Of a stretch of 64,000 nucleotides of DNA, positions 1 to 14,460 are shown in pieces. A program made the position numbers and the translations under genes. Each line of letters begins with the position of its first letter. Positions within the stretch are counted from its first letter, which is position 1. The stretch spans positions 1 to 64,000 of the forward strand of contig JAKZAN010000222.1 of assembly GCA_023053545.1 (NCBI GenBank). The letters run 5' to 3'. The notes beneath the pieces are model-generated. The model had not been told where the DNA came from and did not search any database. It saw only the letters and a program-made list of their open reading frames with translations. This stretch comes from Lepidurus packardi (taxonomy: Eukaryota > Arthropoda > Branchiopoda > Notostraca > Triopsidae).

Positions 1-879
1 ACTGAATTAATTCCTTACGGACTGAATTAATACCTTACGGACTGAATTAAATCCTTACGGACTGAATTAATTCCTTACGGACTGAATTAATTCCTTACGG
101 ACTGAATTAATTCCTTACGGACTGAATTAATTCCTTAATTAATTCCTTACGGACTGAATTAATTTCATACGGACTGAATTAATTCATTACGGACTTAATT
201 AATCGATTACGGACTGAATTAATTCATTACGGACTGAATTAATTCCTTACTGACTGAATTAATTCATTACGGACTGAATTAATTCCTTACGGACTGAATT
301 AATTCCTTAATTAATTCCCTTACGGACTGAATTAATTTCATACGGACTGAATTAATTCATTACGGACTTAATTAATCGATTACGGACTGAATTAATTCCT
401 TACGTACTGAACTTATTTCTTACGGACTGAATTAATTCCTTACGGACTGAATTAATACCTTACGGACTGAATTAAATCCTTACGGACTGAATTAATTCCT
501 TACGGACTGAATTAATTCCTTACGGACTTAATTAATTCCTTACGTACTTTATTAATTCCTTACGTACTTTATTAATTCCTTACGGTCTGAATTAATTCCG
601 TACGGATTTTATTAAATCCTTACGGACTGAATTAATTACGTACGGATTTTATTAATTCCTTACGGACTTAATAAATTCCTTACGAACTGAATTAATTCCG
701 TACGGATTTTATTAATTCCTTACGGAATGAATTAATTCATTACGGACTGAATTAATTCCTTACGGACTGAATTAATTCCTTAATTAATTCCTTACGGACT
801 GAATTAATTTCATACGGACTGAATTAATTCATTACGGACTTAATTAATCGATTACGGACTGAATTAATTCCTTACGTAC

Positions 880-1440
880 TGAACTTATTCCTTACGGACT
901 GAATTAATTCCCTTACGGACTGAATTAATACCTTACGGACTGAATTAAAATCCTTACGGACTGAATTAATTCCTTACGGACTGAATAATTCCTTACGGAC
1001 TGAATTAATTCCTTACTGACTGAATTAATTCCTTACGGACTGAATTAATTCCTTACGGACTGAATTTAATTCCTTACGGACTGAATTAATTCCTTACGGA
1101 CTTAATTAATTCCTTACGTACTTAATTAATTCCTTACGGTCTGAATTAATTCCGTACGGATTTTATTAATTCCTCACGGACTGAATTAATTCCGTACGGA
1201 TTTTATTAATTCCTTACGTACTTAATTAATTCCTTACGGTCTGAATTAATTCCGTACGGATTTTATTAATTCCCTTACGGACTGAATTTATTCATTACGG
1301 ACTTAATTAATCCATTACGGATTGAATTATTTCTTTACGTACTGAAGTTATTCCTTACGGACTGAATTAATTACTTACGGACTGAATTATTTCCTTACGT
1401 ACTGAACTTATTCCTTACGGACTGAATTAATTCCTTACGG
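880..1440 (+). repeat. ~561-bp tandem duplication, copy 1
   Basis: Copy 1 of two adjacent ~561-bp segments. Rare variants shared with copy 2 at the same spacing include TCCTCACGG (1172 and 1733), ATACCTTAC (929 and 1490), ACTGAATTTATTC (about 1281 and 1841) and TTTCTTTACGT (about 1331 and 1891). Copies differ by several 1-bp indels, so this duplication is older than the indel-free duplications farther right. The edges are approximate. Confidence 0.8.
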
Positions 1441-2000
1441 ACTGAATTAATTCCTTACGGACTGAATTAATTCCTTACGGACTGAATTAATACCTTACGG
1501 ACTGAATTAAATCCTTACGGACTGAATTAATTCCTTACGGACTGAATTAATTCCTTACGGACTGAATTAATTCCTTACTGACTGAATTAATTCCTTACTG
1601 ACTGAATTAATTCCTTACGGACTGAATTAATTCCTTACGGACTGAATTAATTCCTTACGGACTTAATTAATTCCTTACGTACTTAATTAATTCCTTACGG
1701 TCTGAATTAATTCCGTACGGATTTTATTAATTCCTCACGGACTGAATTAATTCCGTACGGATTTTATTAATTCCTTACGTACTTAATTATTCCTTACGGT
1801 CTGAATTAATTCCGTACGGATTTTATTAATTCCTTACGGACTGAATTTATTCATTACGGACTTAATTAATCCATTACGGATTGAATTATTTCTTTACGTA
1901 CTGAAGTTATTCCTTACGGACTGAATTAATTACTTACGGACTGAATTATTTCCTTACGTACTGAACTTATTCCTTACGGACTGAATTAATTCCCTTACGG
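1441..2000 (+). repeat. ~561-bp tandem duplication, copy 2
   Basis: Second copy of the segment at 880-1440, with the same rare variants at an offset of 561 bp. Both copies end in a monomer pair with an ACGT end followed by ACTGAACTTATTCC (about 1400 and 1960), which is the likely exchange site. No other content. Confidence 0.8.
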
Positions 2001-2311
2001 ACTGAATTAATTCCTTACGGACTGAATTAATTCCTTACGGACTGAATTAATTCCTTACGGACTTAATTAATTCCTTACGTACTTTATTAATTCCTTACGG
2101 TCTGAATTAATTCTGTACGGATTTTATTAATTCCTGACGGACTGAATCAATTCCGTACAGATTTTATTAATTCCTTACGGACTGAATAAATTCCTTACGA
2201 ACTGAATGAATTCCGTACGGATTTTATTAATTCCCTTACGGACTGAATTAATTCATTACGGACTGAATTAATTCCTTACGGACTGAATTAATTCCTTACG
2301 GACTGAATTAA

Positions 2312-4689
2312 TTCCTTAATTAATTCCTTACGGACTGAATTAATTTCATACGGACTGAATTAATTCATTACGGTCTTAATTAATCGATTACGGACTGAAT
2401 TAATTCCTTACGTACTGAACTTATTCCTTACGGACTGAATTAATTCCTTACGGACTGAATTAATACCTTACGGACTGAATTAAATCCTTACGGACTGAAT
2501 TAATTCCTTACGGACTGAATTAATTCCTTACGGACTGAATTAATTCCTTACTGACTGAATTAATTCCTTACGGACTGAATTAATTCCTTACGGACTGAAT
2601 TAATTCCTTACGGACTGAATTAATTCCTTACGGACTTAATTAATTCCTTACGTACTTAATTAATTCCTTACGGTCTGAATTAATTCCGTACGGATTTTAT
2701 TAATTCCTTACGGACTGAATTAATTCATTACGGACTTAATTAATCCAATACGGACTGAATTATTTCCTTACGTACTGAAGTTATTCCTTACGGACTGAAC
2801 TAATTCCTTACGTACTGAAATAATTCCTTACGGACTGAATTAATTCCTACGGACTGAATTAATTCCTTACGGACTGAATTAATTCCTTAATTAATTCCTT
2901 ACGGACTGAATTAATTCCTTAATTAATTCCTTACGGACTGAATTAATTTCATACGGACTGAATTAATTCATTACGGACTTAATTAATCGATTACGGACTG
3001 AATTAATTCCTTACGTACTGAACTTATTCCTTACGGACTTTATTAAGTCCTTACGGACTGAATTAATACCTTACGGACTGAATTAATTCCTTACTGACTG
3101 AATTAATTCCTTACGGACTGAATTAATTCCTTACGGACTGAATTAATTCCTTACGGACTGAATTAATTCCTTACGGACTGAATTAATTCCTTACGGACTT
3201 AATTAATTCCTTAGTACTTTATTAATTCCTTACGGTCTGAATTAATTCCGTACGGATTTTATTAATTCCTTACGGACTGAATCAATTCCGTACAGATTTT
3301 ATTAATTCCTTACGGACTGAATAAATTCCTTACGAACTGAATTAATTCCGTACGGATTTTATTAATTCCTTACGGACTGAATTAATTCATTACGGACTGA
3401 ATTAATTCCTTACGGACTGAATTAATTCCTTAATTAATTCCTTACGGACTGAATTAATTTCATACGGACTGAATTAATTCATTACGGACTTAATTAATCG
3501 ATTACGGACTGAATTAATTCCTTACGTACTGAACTTATTCCTTACGGACTGAATTAATTCCTTACGGACTGAATTAATACCTTACGGACTGAACTAAATC
3601 CTTACGGACTGATTTAGTTCCTTACGGACTGAATTAATTCCTTACGGACTGAATTAAATCCTTACGGACTGAATTAATTCCTTACGGACTGAATTAATAC
3701 CTTACGGACTGAATTAAATCCTTACGGACTGAATTAATTCCTTACGGACTGAATTAATTCCTTACGGACTGAATTAATTCCTTACTGACTGAATTAATTC
3801 CTTACTGACTGAATTAATTCCTTACGGACTGAATTAATTCCTTACGGACTGAATTAATTCCTTACGGACTGAATTAATTCCTTACGGACTGAATTAATTC
3901 CTTACGGACTTAATTAATTCCTTACGTACTTTATTAATTTCTTACGGTCTGAATTAATTCTGTACGGATTTTATTAATTCATTACGGACTGAATCAATTC
4001 CGAACAGATTTTATTAATTCCTTACGGACTGAATAAATTCCTTACGAACTGAATGAATTCCGTACGGATTTTATTAATTCCTTACGGACTGAATTAATTC
4101 ATTACGGACTGAATTAATTCCTTACGGACTGAATTAATTCCTTACGGACTGAATTAATTCCTTAATTAATTCCTTACGGACTGAATTAATTTCATACTGA
4201 CTGAATTAATTCATTACGGTCTTAATTAATCGATTACGGACTGAATTAATTCCTTACGTACTGAACTTATTCCTTACGGACTGAATTAATTCCTTACGGA
4301 CTGAATTAATACCTTACGGACTGAATTAAATCCTTACGGACTGAATTAATTCCTTACGGACTGAATTAATTCCTTACGGACTGAATTAATTCCTTACTGA
4401 CTGAATTAATTCCTTACGGACTGAATTAATTCCTTACGGACTGAATTAATTCCTTACGGACTGAATTAATTCCTTACGGACTTAATTAATTCCTTACGTA
4501 CTTAATTAATTCCTTACGGTCTGAATTAATTCCGTACGGATTTTATTAATTCCTTACGGACTGAATTATTTCCTTACGTACTGAAGTTATTCCTTACGGA
4601 CTGAATTAATTCCTTACGTACTGAAATAATTCCTTACGGACTGAATTAATTCCTTACGGACTGAATTAATTCCTTACGGACTGAATTAA
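2312..4689 (+). repeat. HOR block, first copy of a ~1.85-kb unit plus leader
   Basis: J sites at 2312, 2883, 2915, 3426 and 4158. The 2883/2915 pair is a double junction only 32 bp apart, the shortest J spacing in the window. The part from 2915 onward is repeated from 4690 onward. Shared rare variants are GGACTTTATTAAGTCC (126 bp after J at 2915 and 4690), a 1-bp deletion giving TTAGTAC (3211 and 5046) and GAACTAAATCC (3591 and 5446, offset 1,855). A 1-bp deletion near 2847 (TTCCTACGG) explains the 571-bp J spacing. No gene or unique sequence. Confidence 0.85.
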
Positions 4690-6584
4690 TTCCTTAATTA
4701 ATTCCTTACGGACTGAATTAATTTCATACGGACTGAATTAATTCATTACGGACTTAATTAATCGATTACGGACTGAATTAATTCCTTACGTACTGAACTT
4801 ATTCCTTACGGACTTTATTAAGTCCTTACGGACTGAATTAATACCTTACGGACTGAATTAAATCCTTACGGACTGAATTAATTCCTTACGGACTGAATTA
4901 ATTCCTTACGGACTGAATTAATTCCTTACTGACTGATTTAATTCCTTACTGACTGAATTAATTCCTTACGGACTGAATTAATTCCTTACGGACTGAATTA
5001 ATTCCTTACGGACTGAATTAATTCCTTACGGACTTAATTAATTCCTTAGTACTTTATTAATTCCTTACGGTCTGAATTAATTCCGTACGGATTTTATTAA
5101 TTCCTTACGGACTGAATCAATTCCGTACAGATTTTATTAATTCCTTACGGACTGATTAAATTCCTTACGAACTGAATTAATTCCGTACGGATTTTATTAA
5201 TTCCTTACGGACTGAATTAATTCATTACGGACTGAATTAATTCCTTACGGACTGAATTAATTCCTTACGGACTGAATTAATTCCTTAATTAATTCCTTAC
5301 GGACTGAATTAATTTCATACGGACTGAATTAATTCATTACGGACTTAATTAATCGATTACGGACTGAATTAATTCCTTACGTACTGAACTTATTCCTTAC
5401 GGACTGAATTAATTCCTTACGGACTGAATTAATACCTTACGGACTGAACTAAATCCTTACGGACTGAATTAGTTCCTTACGGACTGAATTAATTCCTTAC
5501 GGACTGAATTAAATCCTAACGGACTGAATTAATTCCTTACGGACTGAATTAATACCTTACGGACTGAATTAAATCCTTACGGACTGAATTAATTCCTTAC
5601 GGACTGAATTAATTCCTTACGGACTGAATTAATTCCTTACTGACTGAATTAATTCCTTACTGACTGAATTAATTCCTTACGGACTGAATTAATTCCTTAC
5701 GGACTGAATTAATTCCTTACGGACTGAATTAATTCCTTACGGACTGAATTAATTCCTTACGGACTTAATTAATTCCTTACGTACTTTATTAATTCCTTAC
5801 GGTCTGAATTAATTCTGTACGGATTTTATTAATTCATTACGGACTGAATCAATTCCGTACAGATTTTATTAATTCCTTACGGACTGAATAAATTCCTTAC
5901 GAACTGAATGAATTCCGTACGGATTTTATTAATTCCTTACGGACTGAATTAATTCATTACGGACTGAATTAATTCCTTACGGACTGAATTAATTCCTTAC
6001 GGACTGAATTAATTCCTTAATTAATTCCTTACGGACTGAATTAATTTCATACGGACTGAATTAATTCATTACGGTCTTAATTAATCGATTACGGACTGAA
6101 TTAATTCCTTACGTACTGAACTTATTCCTTACGGACTGAATTAATTCCTTACGGACTGAATTAATACCTTACGGACTGAATTAAATCCTTACGGACTGAA
6201 TTAATTCCTTACGGACTGAATTAATTCCTTACGGACTGAATTAATTCCTTACTGACTGAATTAATTCCTTACGGACTGAATTAATTCCTTACGGACTGAA
6301 TTAATTCCTTACGGACTGAATTAATTCCTTACGGACTTAATTAATTCCTTACGTACTTAATTAATTCCTTACGGTCTGAATTAATTCCGTACGGATTTTA
6401 TTAATTCCTTACGGACTGAATTAATTCATTACGGACTTAATTAATCCAATACGGACTGAATTATTTCCTTACGTACTGAAGTTATTCCTTACGGACTGAA
6501 TTAATTCCTTACGTACTGAAATAATTCCTTACGGACTGAATTAATTCCTTACGGACTGAATTAATTCCTTACGGACTGAATTAA
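4690..6584 (+). repeat. HOR block, second copy of the ~1.85-kb unit
   Basis: J sites at 4690, 5281 and 6013 have spacings of 591, 732 and 572 bp, against 511, 732 and 532 bp in the first copy from 2915. The offset is 1,775 bp at the start and 1,855 bp further on, so the copies differ by whole monomers. It shares TTAAGTCC, TTAGTAC and GAACTAAATCC variants with the first copy. TTAAGTCC also follows the J sites at 6585 and 9583, always 126 bp downstream, so four HORs descend from one ancestor. No coding content. Confidence 0.85.
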
Positions 6585-9582
6585 TTCCTTAATTAATTCC
6601 TTACGGACTGAATTAATTTCATACGGACTGAATTAATTCATTACGGACTTAATTAATCGATTACGGACTGAATTAATTCCTTACGTACTGAACTTATTCC
6701 TTACGGACTTTATTAAGTCCTTACGGACTGAATTAATACCTTACGGACTGAATTAAATCCTTACGGACTGAATTAATTCCTTACGGACTGAATTAATTCC
6801 TTACGGACTGAATTAATTCCTTACTGACTGAATTAATTCCTTACTGACTGAATTAATTCCTTACGGACTGAATTAATTCCTTACGGACTGAATTAATTCC
6901 TTACGGACTGAATTAATTCCTTACGGACTGAATTAATTCCTTACGGACTTAATTAATTCCTTACGTACTTTATTAATTCCTTACGGTCTGAATTAATTCC
7001 GTACGGATTTTATTAATTCCTTACGGACTGAATCAATTCCGTACAGATTTTTATTAATTCCTTACGGACTGAATAAATTCCTTACGAACTGAATTAATTC
7101 CTTACGGACTGAATTAATTCCTTACTGACTGAATTAATTCCTTACGGACTGAATTAGTTCCTTACGTACTGAAATAATTCCTTACGGACTGAATTAATTC
7201 CTTACGGACTGAATTAATTCCTTACGGACTGAATTAATTCCTTAATTAATTCCTTACGGACTGAATTAATTTTCATACGGACTGAATTAATTCATTACGG
7301 ACTTAATTAATCGATTACGGACTGAATTAATTCCTTACGTACTGAACTTATTCCTTACGGACTGAATTAATTCCTTACGGACTGAATTAATTCCTTACGT
7401 ACTGAAATAATTCCTTACGGACTGAATTAATTCCTTACGGACTGAATTAATTCCTTACGGACTGAATTAATTCCTTAATTAATTCCTTACGGACTGAATT
7501 AATTTCATACGGACTGAATTTATTCATTACGGACTTAATTAATCGATTACGGACTGAATTAATTCCTTACGTACTGAACTTATTCCTTACGGACTGAATT
7601 AATTCCTTACGGACTGAATTAATTCCTTACGGACTGAATTAATTCCTTACGGACTGAATTAATACCTTACGGACTGAATTAAATCCTTACGGACTGAACT
7701 AAATCCTTACGGACTGAATTAATTCCTTACGGACTGAATTAATTCCTTACGGACTGAATTAATTCCTTACTGACTGAATTAATTCCTTACGGACTGAATT
7801 AGTTCCTTACGTACTGAAATAATTCCTTACGGACTGAATTAATTCCTTACGGACTGAATTAATTCCTTACGGACTGAATTAATTCCTTAATTAATTCCTT
7901 ACGGACTGAATTAATTTCATACGGACTGAATTAATTCATTACGGACTTAATTAATCGATTACGGACTGAATTAATTCCTTACGGACTGAATTAATTCCTT
8001 AATTAATTCCTTACGGACTGAATTAATTTCATACGGACTGAATTAATTCATTACGGACTTAATTAATCGATTACGGACTGAATTAATTCCTTACGTACTG
8101 AACTTATTCCTTACGGACTGAATTAATTCCTTACGGACTGAATTAATTCCTTACGGACTGAATTAATTCCTTACGTACTGAAATAATTCCTTACGGACTG
8201 AATTAATTCCTTACGGACTGAATTAATTCCTTACGGACTGAATTAATTCCTTAATTAATTCCTTACGGACTGAATTAATTTCATACGGACTGAATTTATT
8301 CATTACGGACTTAATTAATCGATTACGGACTGAATTAATTCCTTACGTACTGAACTTATTCCTTACGGACTGAATTAATTCCTTACGGACTGAATTAATT
8401 CCTTACGGACTGAATTAATTCCTTACGGACTGAATTAATACCTTACGGACTGAATTAAATCCTTACGGACTGAATTAATTCCTTACGGACTGAATTAATT
8501 CCTTACGGACTGAAATAATTCCTTACTGACTGAATTAAATCCTTACGGACTGAATTAATTCCTTTCGGACTGAATTAGTTCCTTAAGGACTGAATTAATT
8601 CCTTACGGACTGAATTAATTCCTTTCGGACTTAGTTAATTCCTTACGTACTTAATTAATTCCTTACGGTCTGAATTAATTCCGTACGGATTTTATTAATT
8701 CTTTACGGACTGAATTAATTCATTACGGACTGAAATAATTCCTTACGGACTGAATTAATTCATTACGGACTGAATTAATTCCTTAATTAATTCCTTACGG
8801 ACTGAATTAATTTCATACGGACTGAATTAATTAATTACGGACTGAACTTATTCCTTACGGACTGAATTAATTCCTTACGGACTGAATTAATTCCTTACGG
8901 ACTGAATTAATACCTTACGGACTGAATTAAATCCTTACGGACTGAATTAATTCCTTACGGACTGAATTAATTCCTTACGGACTGAATTAATTCCTTACGG
9001 ACTGAATTAATTCCTTACGGACTGAATTAATTCCTTACGGACTGAATTAATTCCTTACGGACTTAATTAATTCCTTACGGATTTTATTAATTCCTTACGG
9101 ACTGAATTAATTCCGTACGGATTTTATTAATTCCTAACGGACTGAATAAATTCATTACGAACTGAATTAATTCCGTACGGATTTTATTAATTCCTTACGG
9201 ACTGAATTAATTCATTACGGACTTAATTAATCCATTACGGACTGAATTATTTCCTTACGTACTGAAGTTATTCCTTACGGACTGAATTAATTCCTTACGT
9301 ACTGAAATAATTTCTTACGGACTGAATTAATTCCTTACGGACTGAATTAATTCCTTACGGACTGAATTAATTCCTTAATTAATTCCTTACGGACTGAATT
9401 AATTTCATACGAACTGAATTAATTCATTACGGACTTAATTAATCCAATACGGACTGAATTATTTCCTTACGTACTGAAGTTATTCCTTACGGACTGAATT
9501 AATTCCTTACGTACTGAAATAATTCCTTACGGACTGAATTAATTCCTTACGGACTGAATTAATTCCTTACGGACTGAATTAA
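6585..9582 (+). repeat. ~3.0-kb segmental duplication, copy A
   Basis: J spacings from 6585 are 653, 233, 412, 112, 252, 532, 592 and 212 bp. The block at 9583 repeats this as 652, 252, 412, 112, 252, 512 and 592 bp. Both hold the unusual 112-bp mini-unit (J at 7883 and 7995; 10899 and 11011), which contains J, TTTCAT, TTCATT and CGATT monomers and then another J. Copy A carries two private 1-bp insertions, an extra T near 7047 (CAGATTTTTATT) and an extra T near 7270 (ATTTTCAT), that copy B lacks, so they arose after the duplication. The 9371-9583 piece (212 bp) has a CCAATACGG variant and no counterpart at the end of copy B. Confidence 0.87.
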
Positions 9583-12366
9583 TTCCTTAATTAATTCCTT
9601 ACGGACTGAATTAATTTCATACGGACTGAATTAATTCATTACGGACTTAATTAATCGATTACGGACTGAATTAATTCCTTACGTACTGAACTTATTCCTT
9701 ACGGACTTTATTAAGTCCTTACGGACTGAATTAATACCTTACGGACTGAATTAAATCCTTACGGACTGAATTAATTCCTTACGGACTGAATTAATTCCTT
9801 ACGGACTGAATTAATTCCTTACTGACTGAATTAATTCCTTACTGACTGAATTAATTCCTTACGGACTGAATTAATTCCTTACGGACTGAATTAATTCCTT
9901 ACGGACTGAATTAATTCCTTACGGACTGAATTAATTCCTTACGGACTTAATTAATTCCTTACGTACTTTATTAATTCCTTACGGTCTGAATTAATTCCGT
10001 ACGGATTTTATTAATTCCTTACGGACTGAATCAATTCCGTACAGATTTTATTAATTCCTTACGGACTGAATAAATTCCTTACGAACTGAATTAATTCCTT
10101 ACGGACTGAATTAATTCCTTACTGACTGAATTAATTCCTTACGGACTGAATTAGTTCCTTACGTACTGAAATAATTCCTTACGGACTGAATTAATTCCTT
10201 ACGGACTGAATTAATTCCTTACGGACTGAATTAATTCCTTAATTAATTCCTTACGGACTGAATTAATTTCATACGGACTGAATTAATTCATTACGGACTT
10301 AATTAATCGATTACGGACTGAATTAATTCCTTACGTACTGAACTTATTCCTTACGGACTGAATTAATTCCTTACGGACTGAATTAATTCCTTACGGACTG
10401 AATTAATTCCTTACGTACTGAAATAATTCCTTACGGACTGAATTAATTCCTTACGGACTGAATTAATTCCTTACGGACTGAATTAATTCCTTAATTAATT
10501 CCTTACGGACTGAATTAATTTCATACGGACTGAATTTATTCATTACGGACTTAATTAATCGATTACGGACTGAATTAATTCCTTACGTACTGAACTTATT
10601 CCTTACGGACTGAATTAATTCCTTACGGACTGAATTAATTCCTTACGGACTGAATTAATTCCTTACGGACTGAATTAATACCTTACGGACTGAATTAAAT
10701 CCTTACGGACTGAACTAAATCCTTACGGACTGAATTAATTCCTTACGGACTGAATTAATTCCTTACGGACTGAATTAATTCCTTACTGACTGAATTAATT
10801 CCTTACGGACTGAATTAGTTCCTTACGTACTGAAATAATTCCTTACGGACTGAATTAATTCCTTACGGACTGAATTAATTCCTTACGGACTGAATTAATT
10901 CCTTAATTAATTCCTTACGGACTGAATTAATTTCATACGGACTGAATTAATTCATTACGGACTTAATTAATCGATTACGGACTGAATTAATTCCTTACGG
11001 ACTGAATTAATTCCTTAATTAATTCCTTACGGACTGAATTAATTTCATACGGACTGAATTAATTCATTACGGACTTAATTAATCGATTACGGACTGAATT
11101 AATTCCTTACGTACTGAACTTATTCCTTACGGACTGAATTAATTCCTTACGGACTGAATTAATTCCTTACGGACTGAATTAATTCCTTACGTACTGAAAT
11201 AATTCCTTACGGACTGAATTAATTCCTTACGGACTGAATTAATTCCTTACGGACTGAATTAATTCCTTAATTAATTCCTTACGGACTGAATTAATTTCAT
11301 ACGGACTGAATTAATTCATTACGGACTTAATTAATCGATTACGGACTGAATTAATTCCTTACGTACTGAACTTATTCCTTACGGACTGAATTAATTCCTT
11401 ACGGACTGAATTAATTCCTTACGGACTGAATTAATTCCTTACGGACTGAATTAATACCTTACGGACTGAATTAAATCCTTACGGACTGAATTAATTCCTT
11501 ACGGACTGAATTAATTCCTTACGGACTGAAATAATTCCTTACTGACTGAATTAAATCCTTACGGACTGAATTATTTCCTTTCGGACTGAATTAGTTCCTT
11601 AAGGACTGAATTAATTCCTTACGGACTGAATTAATTCCTTTCGGACTTAGTTAATTCCTTACGTACTTAATTAATTCCTTACGGTCTGAATTAATTCCGT
11701 ACGGATTTTATTAATTCTTTACGGACTGAATTAATTCATTACGGACTGAATTAATTCATTACGGACTGAATTAATTCCTTAATTAATTCCTTACGGACTG
11801 AATTAATTTCATACGGACTGAATTAATTAATTACGGACTGAACTTATTCCTTACGGACTGAATTAATTCCTTACGGACTGAATTAATTCCTTACGGACTG
11901 AATTAATACCTTACGGACTGAATTAAATCCTTACGGACTGAATTAATTCCTTACGGACTGAATTAATTCCTTACGGACTGAATTAATTCCTTACGGACTG
12001 AATTAATTCCTTACGGACTGAATTAATTCCTTACGGACTGAATTAATTCCTTACGGACTTAATTAATTCCTTACGGATTTTATTAATTCCTTACGGACTG
12101 AATTAATTCCGTACGGATTTTATTAATTCCTTACGGACTGAATAAATTCCTTACGAACTGAATTAATTCCGTACGGATTTTATTAATTCCTTACGGACTG
12201 AATTAATTCATTACGGACTTAATTAATCCATTACGGACTGAATTATTTCCTTACGTACTGAAGTTATTCCTTACGGACTGAATTAATTCCTTACGTACTG
12301 AAATAATTTCTTACGGACTGAATTAATTCCTTACGGACTGAATTAATTCCTTACGGACTGAATTAA
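9583..12366 (+). repeat. ~2.8-kb segmental duplication, copy B
   Basis: Copy B of the preceding segment. The offset is 2,998 bp at its start, 3,016 bp in the middle and 2,996 bp at its end, so the copies differ only by whole monomers plus two 1-bp insertions in copy A. J sites are 9583, 10235, 10487, 10899, 11011, 11263 and 11775. The unit beginning at 11775 has the shortened cassette in which TTTCAT is followed directly by AATTAATTAATTACGG and ACTGAACTTATT, as at 8779. No gene or unique sequence. Confidence 0.87.
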
Positions 12367-14100
12367 TTCCTTAATTAATTCCTTACGGACTGAATTAATT
12401 TCATACGAACTGAATTAATTCATTACGGACTTAATTAATCGATTACGGACTGAATTAATTCCTTACGTACTGAACTTATTCCTTACGGACTGAATTAATT
12501 CCTTACGGACTGAATTAATTCCTAACGGACTGAATTAATTCCTTACGGACTGAATTAATACCTTACGGACTGAATTAAATCCTTACGGACTGTATTAATT
12601 CCTTACGGACTGAATTAATTCCTTACGGACTGAAATAATTCCTTACTGACTGAATTAAATCCTTACGGACTGAATTAATTCCTTTCGGACTGAATTAGTT
12701 CTTTAAGGACTGAATTAATTCCTTACGGACTGAATTAATTCCTTTCGGACTTAGTTAATTCCTTACGTACTTAATTAATTCCTTACGGTCTGAATTAATT
12801 CCGTTCGGATTTTATTAATTCCTTACGGACTGAATTAATTCATTACGGACTGAAGAAATTCCTTACGAACTGAATTAATTCCGTACGGATTTTATTAATT
12901 CCCTACGGACTGAATTAATTCATTACGGACTGAAATAATTCCTTACGGACTGAATTAATTCATTACGGACTGAATTAATTCCTTAATTAATTCCTTACGG
13001 ACTGAATTAATTTCATACGGACTGAATTAATTCATTACGGACTGAACTTATTCCTTACGGACTGAATTAATTCCTTACGGACTGAATTAATTCCTTACGG
13101 ACTGAATTAATTCCTTACGGACTGAATTAATTCCTTACTGACTGAATTAATTCCTACTGACTGAATTAATTCCTTACGGACTGAATTAATTCCTTACGGA
13201 CTGAATTAATTCCTTACGGACTGAATTAATTCCTTACGGACTGAATTAATTCCTTACGGACTTAATTAATTCCTTACGGACTGAATCAATTCCGTACAGA
13301 TTTTATTAATTCCTTACGGACTGAATAAATTCCTTACGAACTGAATTAATTCCGTACGGATTTTATTAATTCCTTACGGACTGAATTAATTCATTACGGA
13401 CTGAATTAATTCCTTACGGACTGAATTAATACCTTACGGACTGAATTAAATCCTTACGGACTGAATTAATTCTTTACGGACTGAATTAATTCCTTACGGA
13501 CTGAATTAATTCCTTACTGACTGAGTTAATTCCTTACTGACTGAATTAATTCCTTACGGACTGAATTAATTCCTTACGGACTGAATTAATTCCTTACGTA
13601 CTGAAATAATTCCTTACGGACTGAATTAATTCCTTACGGACTGAATTAATTCCTTACGGACTGAATTAATTCCTTAATTAATTCCTTACGGACTGAATTA
13701 ATTTCATACGGACTGAATTAATTCATTACGGACTTAATTAATCGATTACGGACTGAATTAATTCCTTACGTACTGAACTTATTCCTTACGGACTGAATTA
13801 ATTCCTTACGGACTGAATTAATTCCTTACGGACTGAATTAATTCCTTACGTACTGAAATAATTCCTTACGGACTGAATTAATTCCTTACGGACTGAATTA
13901 ATTCCTTACGGACTGAATTAATTCCTTAATTAATTCCTTACGGACTGAATTAATTTCATACGGACTGAATTAATTCATTACGGACTTAATTAATCGATTA
14001 CGGACTGAATTAATTCCTTACGTACTGAACTTATTCCTTACGGACTGAATTAATTCCTTACGGACTGAATTAATTCCTTACGGACTGAATTAATTCCTTA

Positions 14101-14220
14101 CGGACTGAATTAATACCTTACGGACTGAATTAAATCCTTACGGACTGAATTAATTCCTTACGGACTGAATTAATACCTTACGGACTGAATTAAATCCTTA
14201 CGGACTGAATTAATTCCTTA
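14101..14220 (+). repeat. 60-bp tandem duplication (2 x 3 monomers)
   Basis: The triplet of TACC, AAATCC and consensus monomers occurs twice in a row (14,101-14,160 and 14,161-14,220), identical by eye. Most HORs have this triplet once. This is a three-monomer unequal exchange. Confidence 0.85.
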
Positions 14221-14240
14221 CGGACTGAATTAATTCCTTA

Positions 14241-14460
14241 CGGACTGAAATAATTCCTTACTGACTGAATTAAATCCTTACGGACTGAATTAATTCCTTT
14301 CGGACTGAATTAGTTCCTTAAGGACTGAATTAATTCCTTACGGACTGAATTAATTCCTTTCGGACTTAGTTAATTCCTTACGTACTTAATTAATTCCTTA
14401 CGGTCTGAATTAATTCCGTACGGATTTTATTAATTCCTTACGGACTGAATTAATTCATTA
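14241..14460 (+). repeat. 220-bp perfect tandem duplication, copy 1
   Basis: Eleven monomers running from ACTGAAATAATTCC through AAATCC, CTTTCGG, TTAGTTCC, TTAAGG, CTTAGTTAATT, ACGT, TCTGAATT, CCGTACGG and ATTTTATT to TTCATTACGG. The next 220 bp repeat it with no difference that I can see. Confidence 0.88.

Larger units (their letters stand above)
1..2311 (+). repeat. Left irregular subarray with many 1-bp indels
   Basis: Three J sites (131, 303, 776), then 1.5 kb without any. The 303-776 interval carries one 1-bp insertion (TTCCCT near 318). The 776-2312 interval carries eight 1-bp indels that I can place: extra C in TTCCC near 910, 1271, 1991 and 2231; extra A near 950; a lost T near 985; an extra T near 1065; a lost A near 1789. 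Their net effect (+4) matches the 1,536-bp spacing, which is 16 rather than 12 modulo 20. Two tandem copies of about 561 bp lie within it. No gene or unique sequence is present. The higher rate of small indels than elsewhere suggests an older or less homogenised part of the array. Confidence 0.9.

Noticed and set aside
1..2311. Left 2.3 kb as the true edge of the array
   Set aside because: Monomers there are irregular but the window starts in a consensus monomer with no unique flank, so an edge cannot be claimed.
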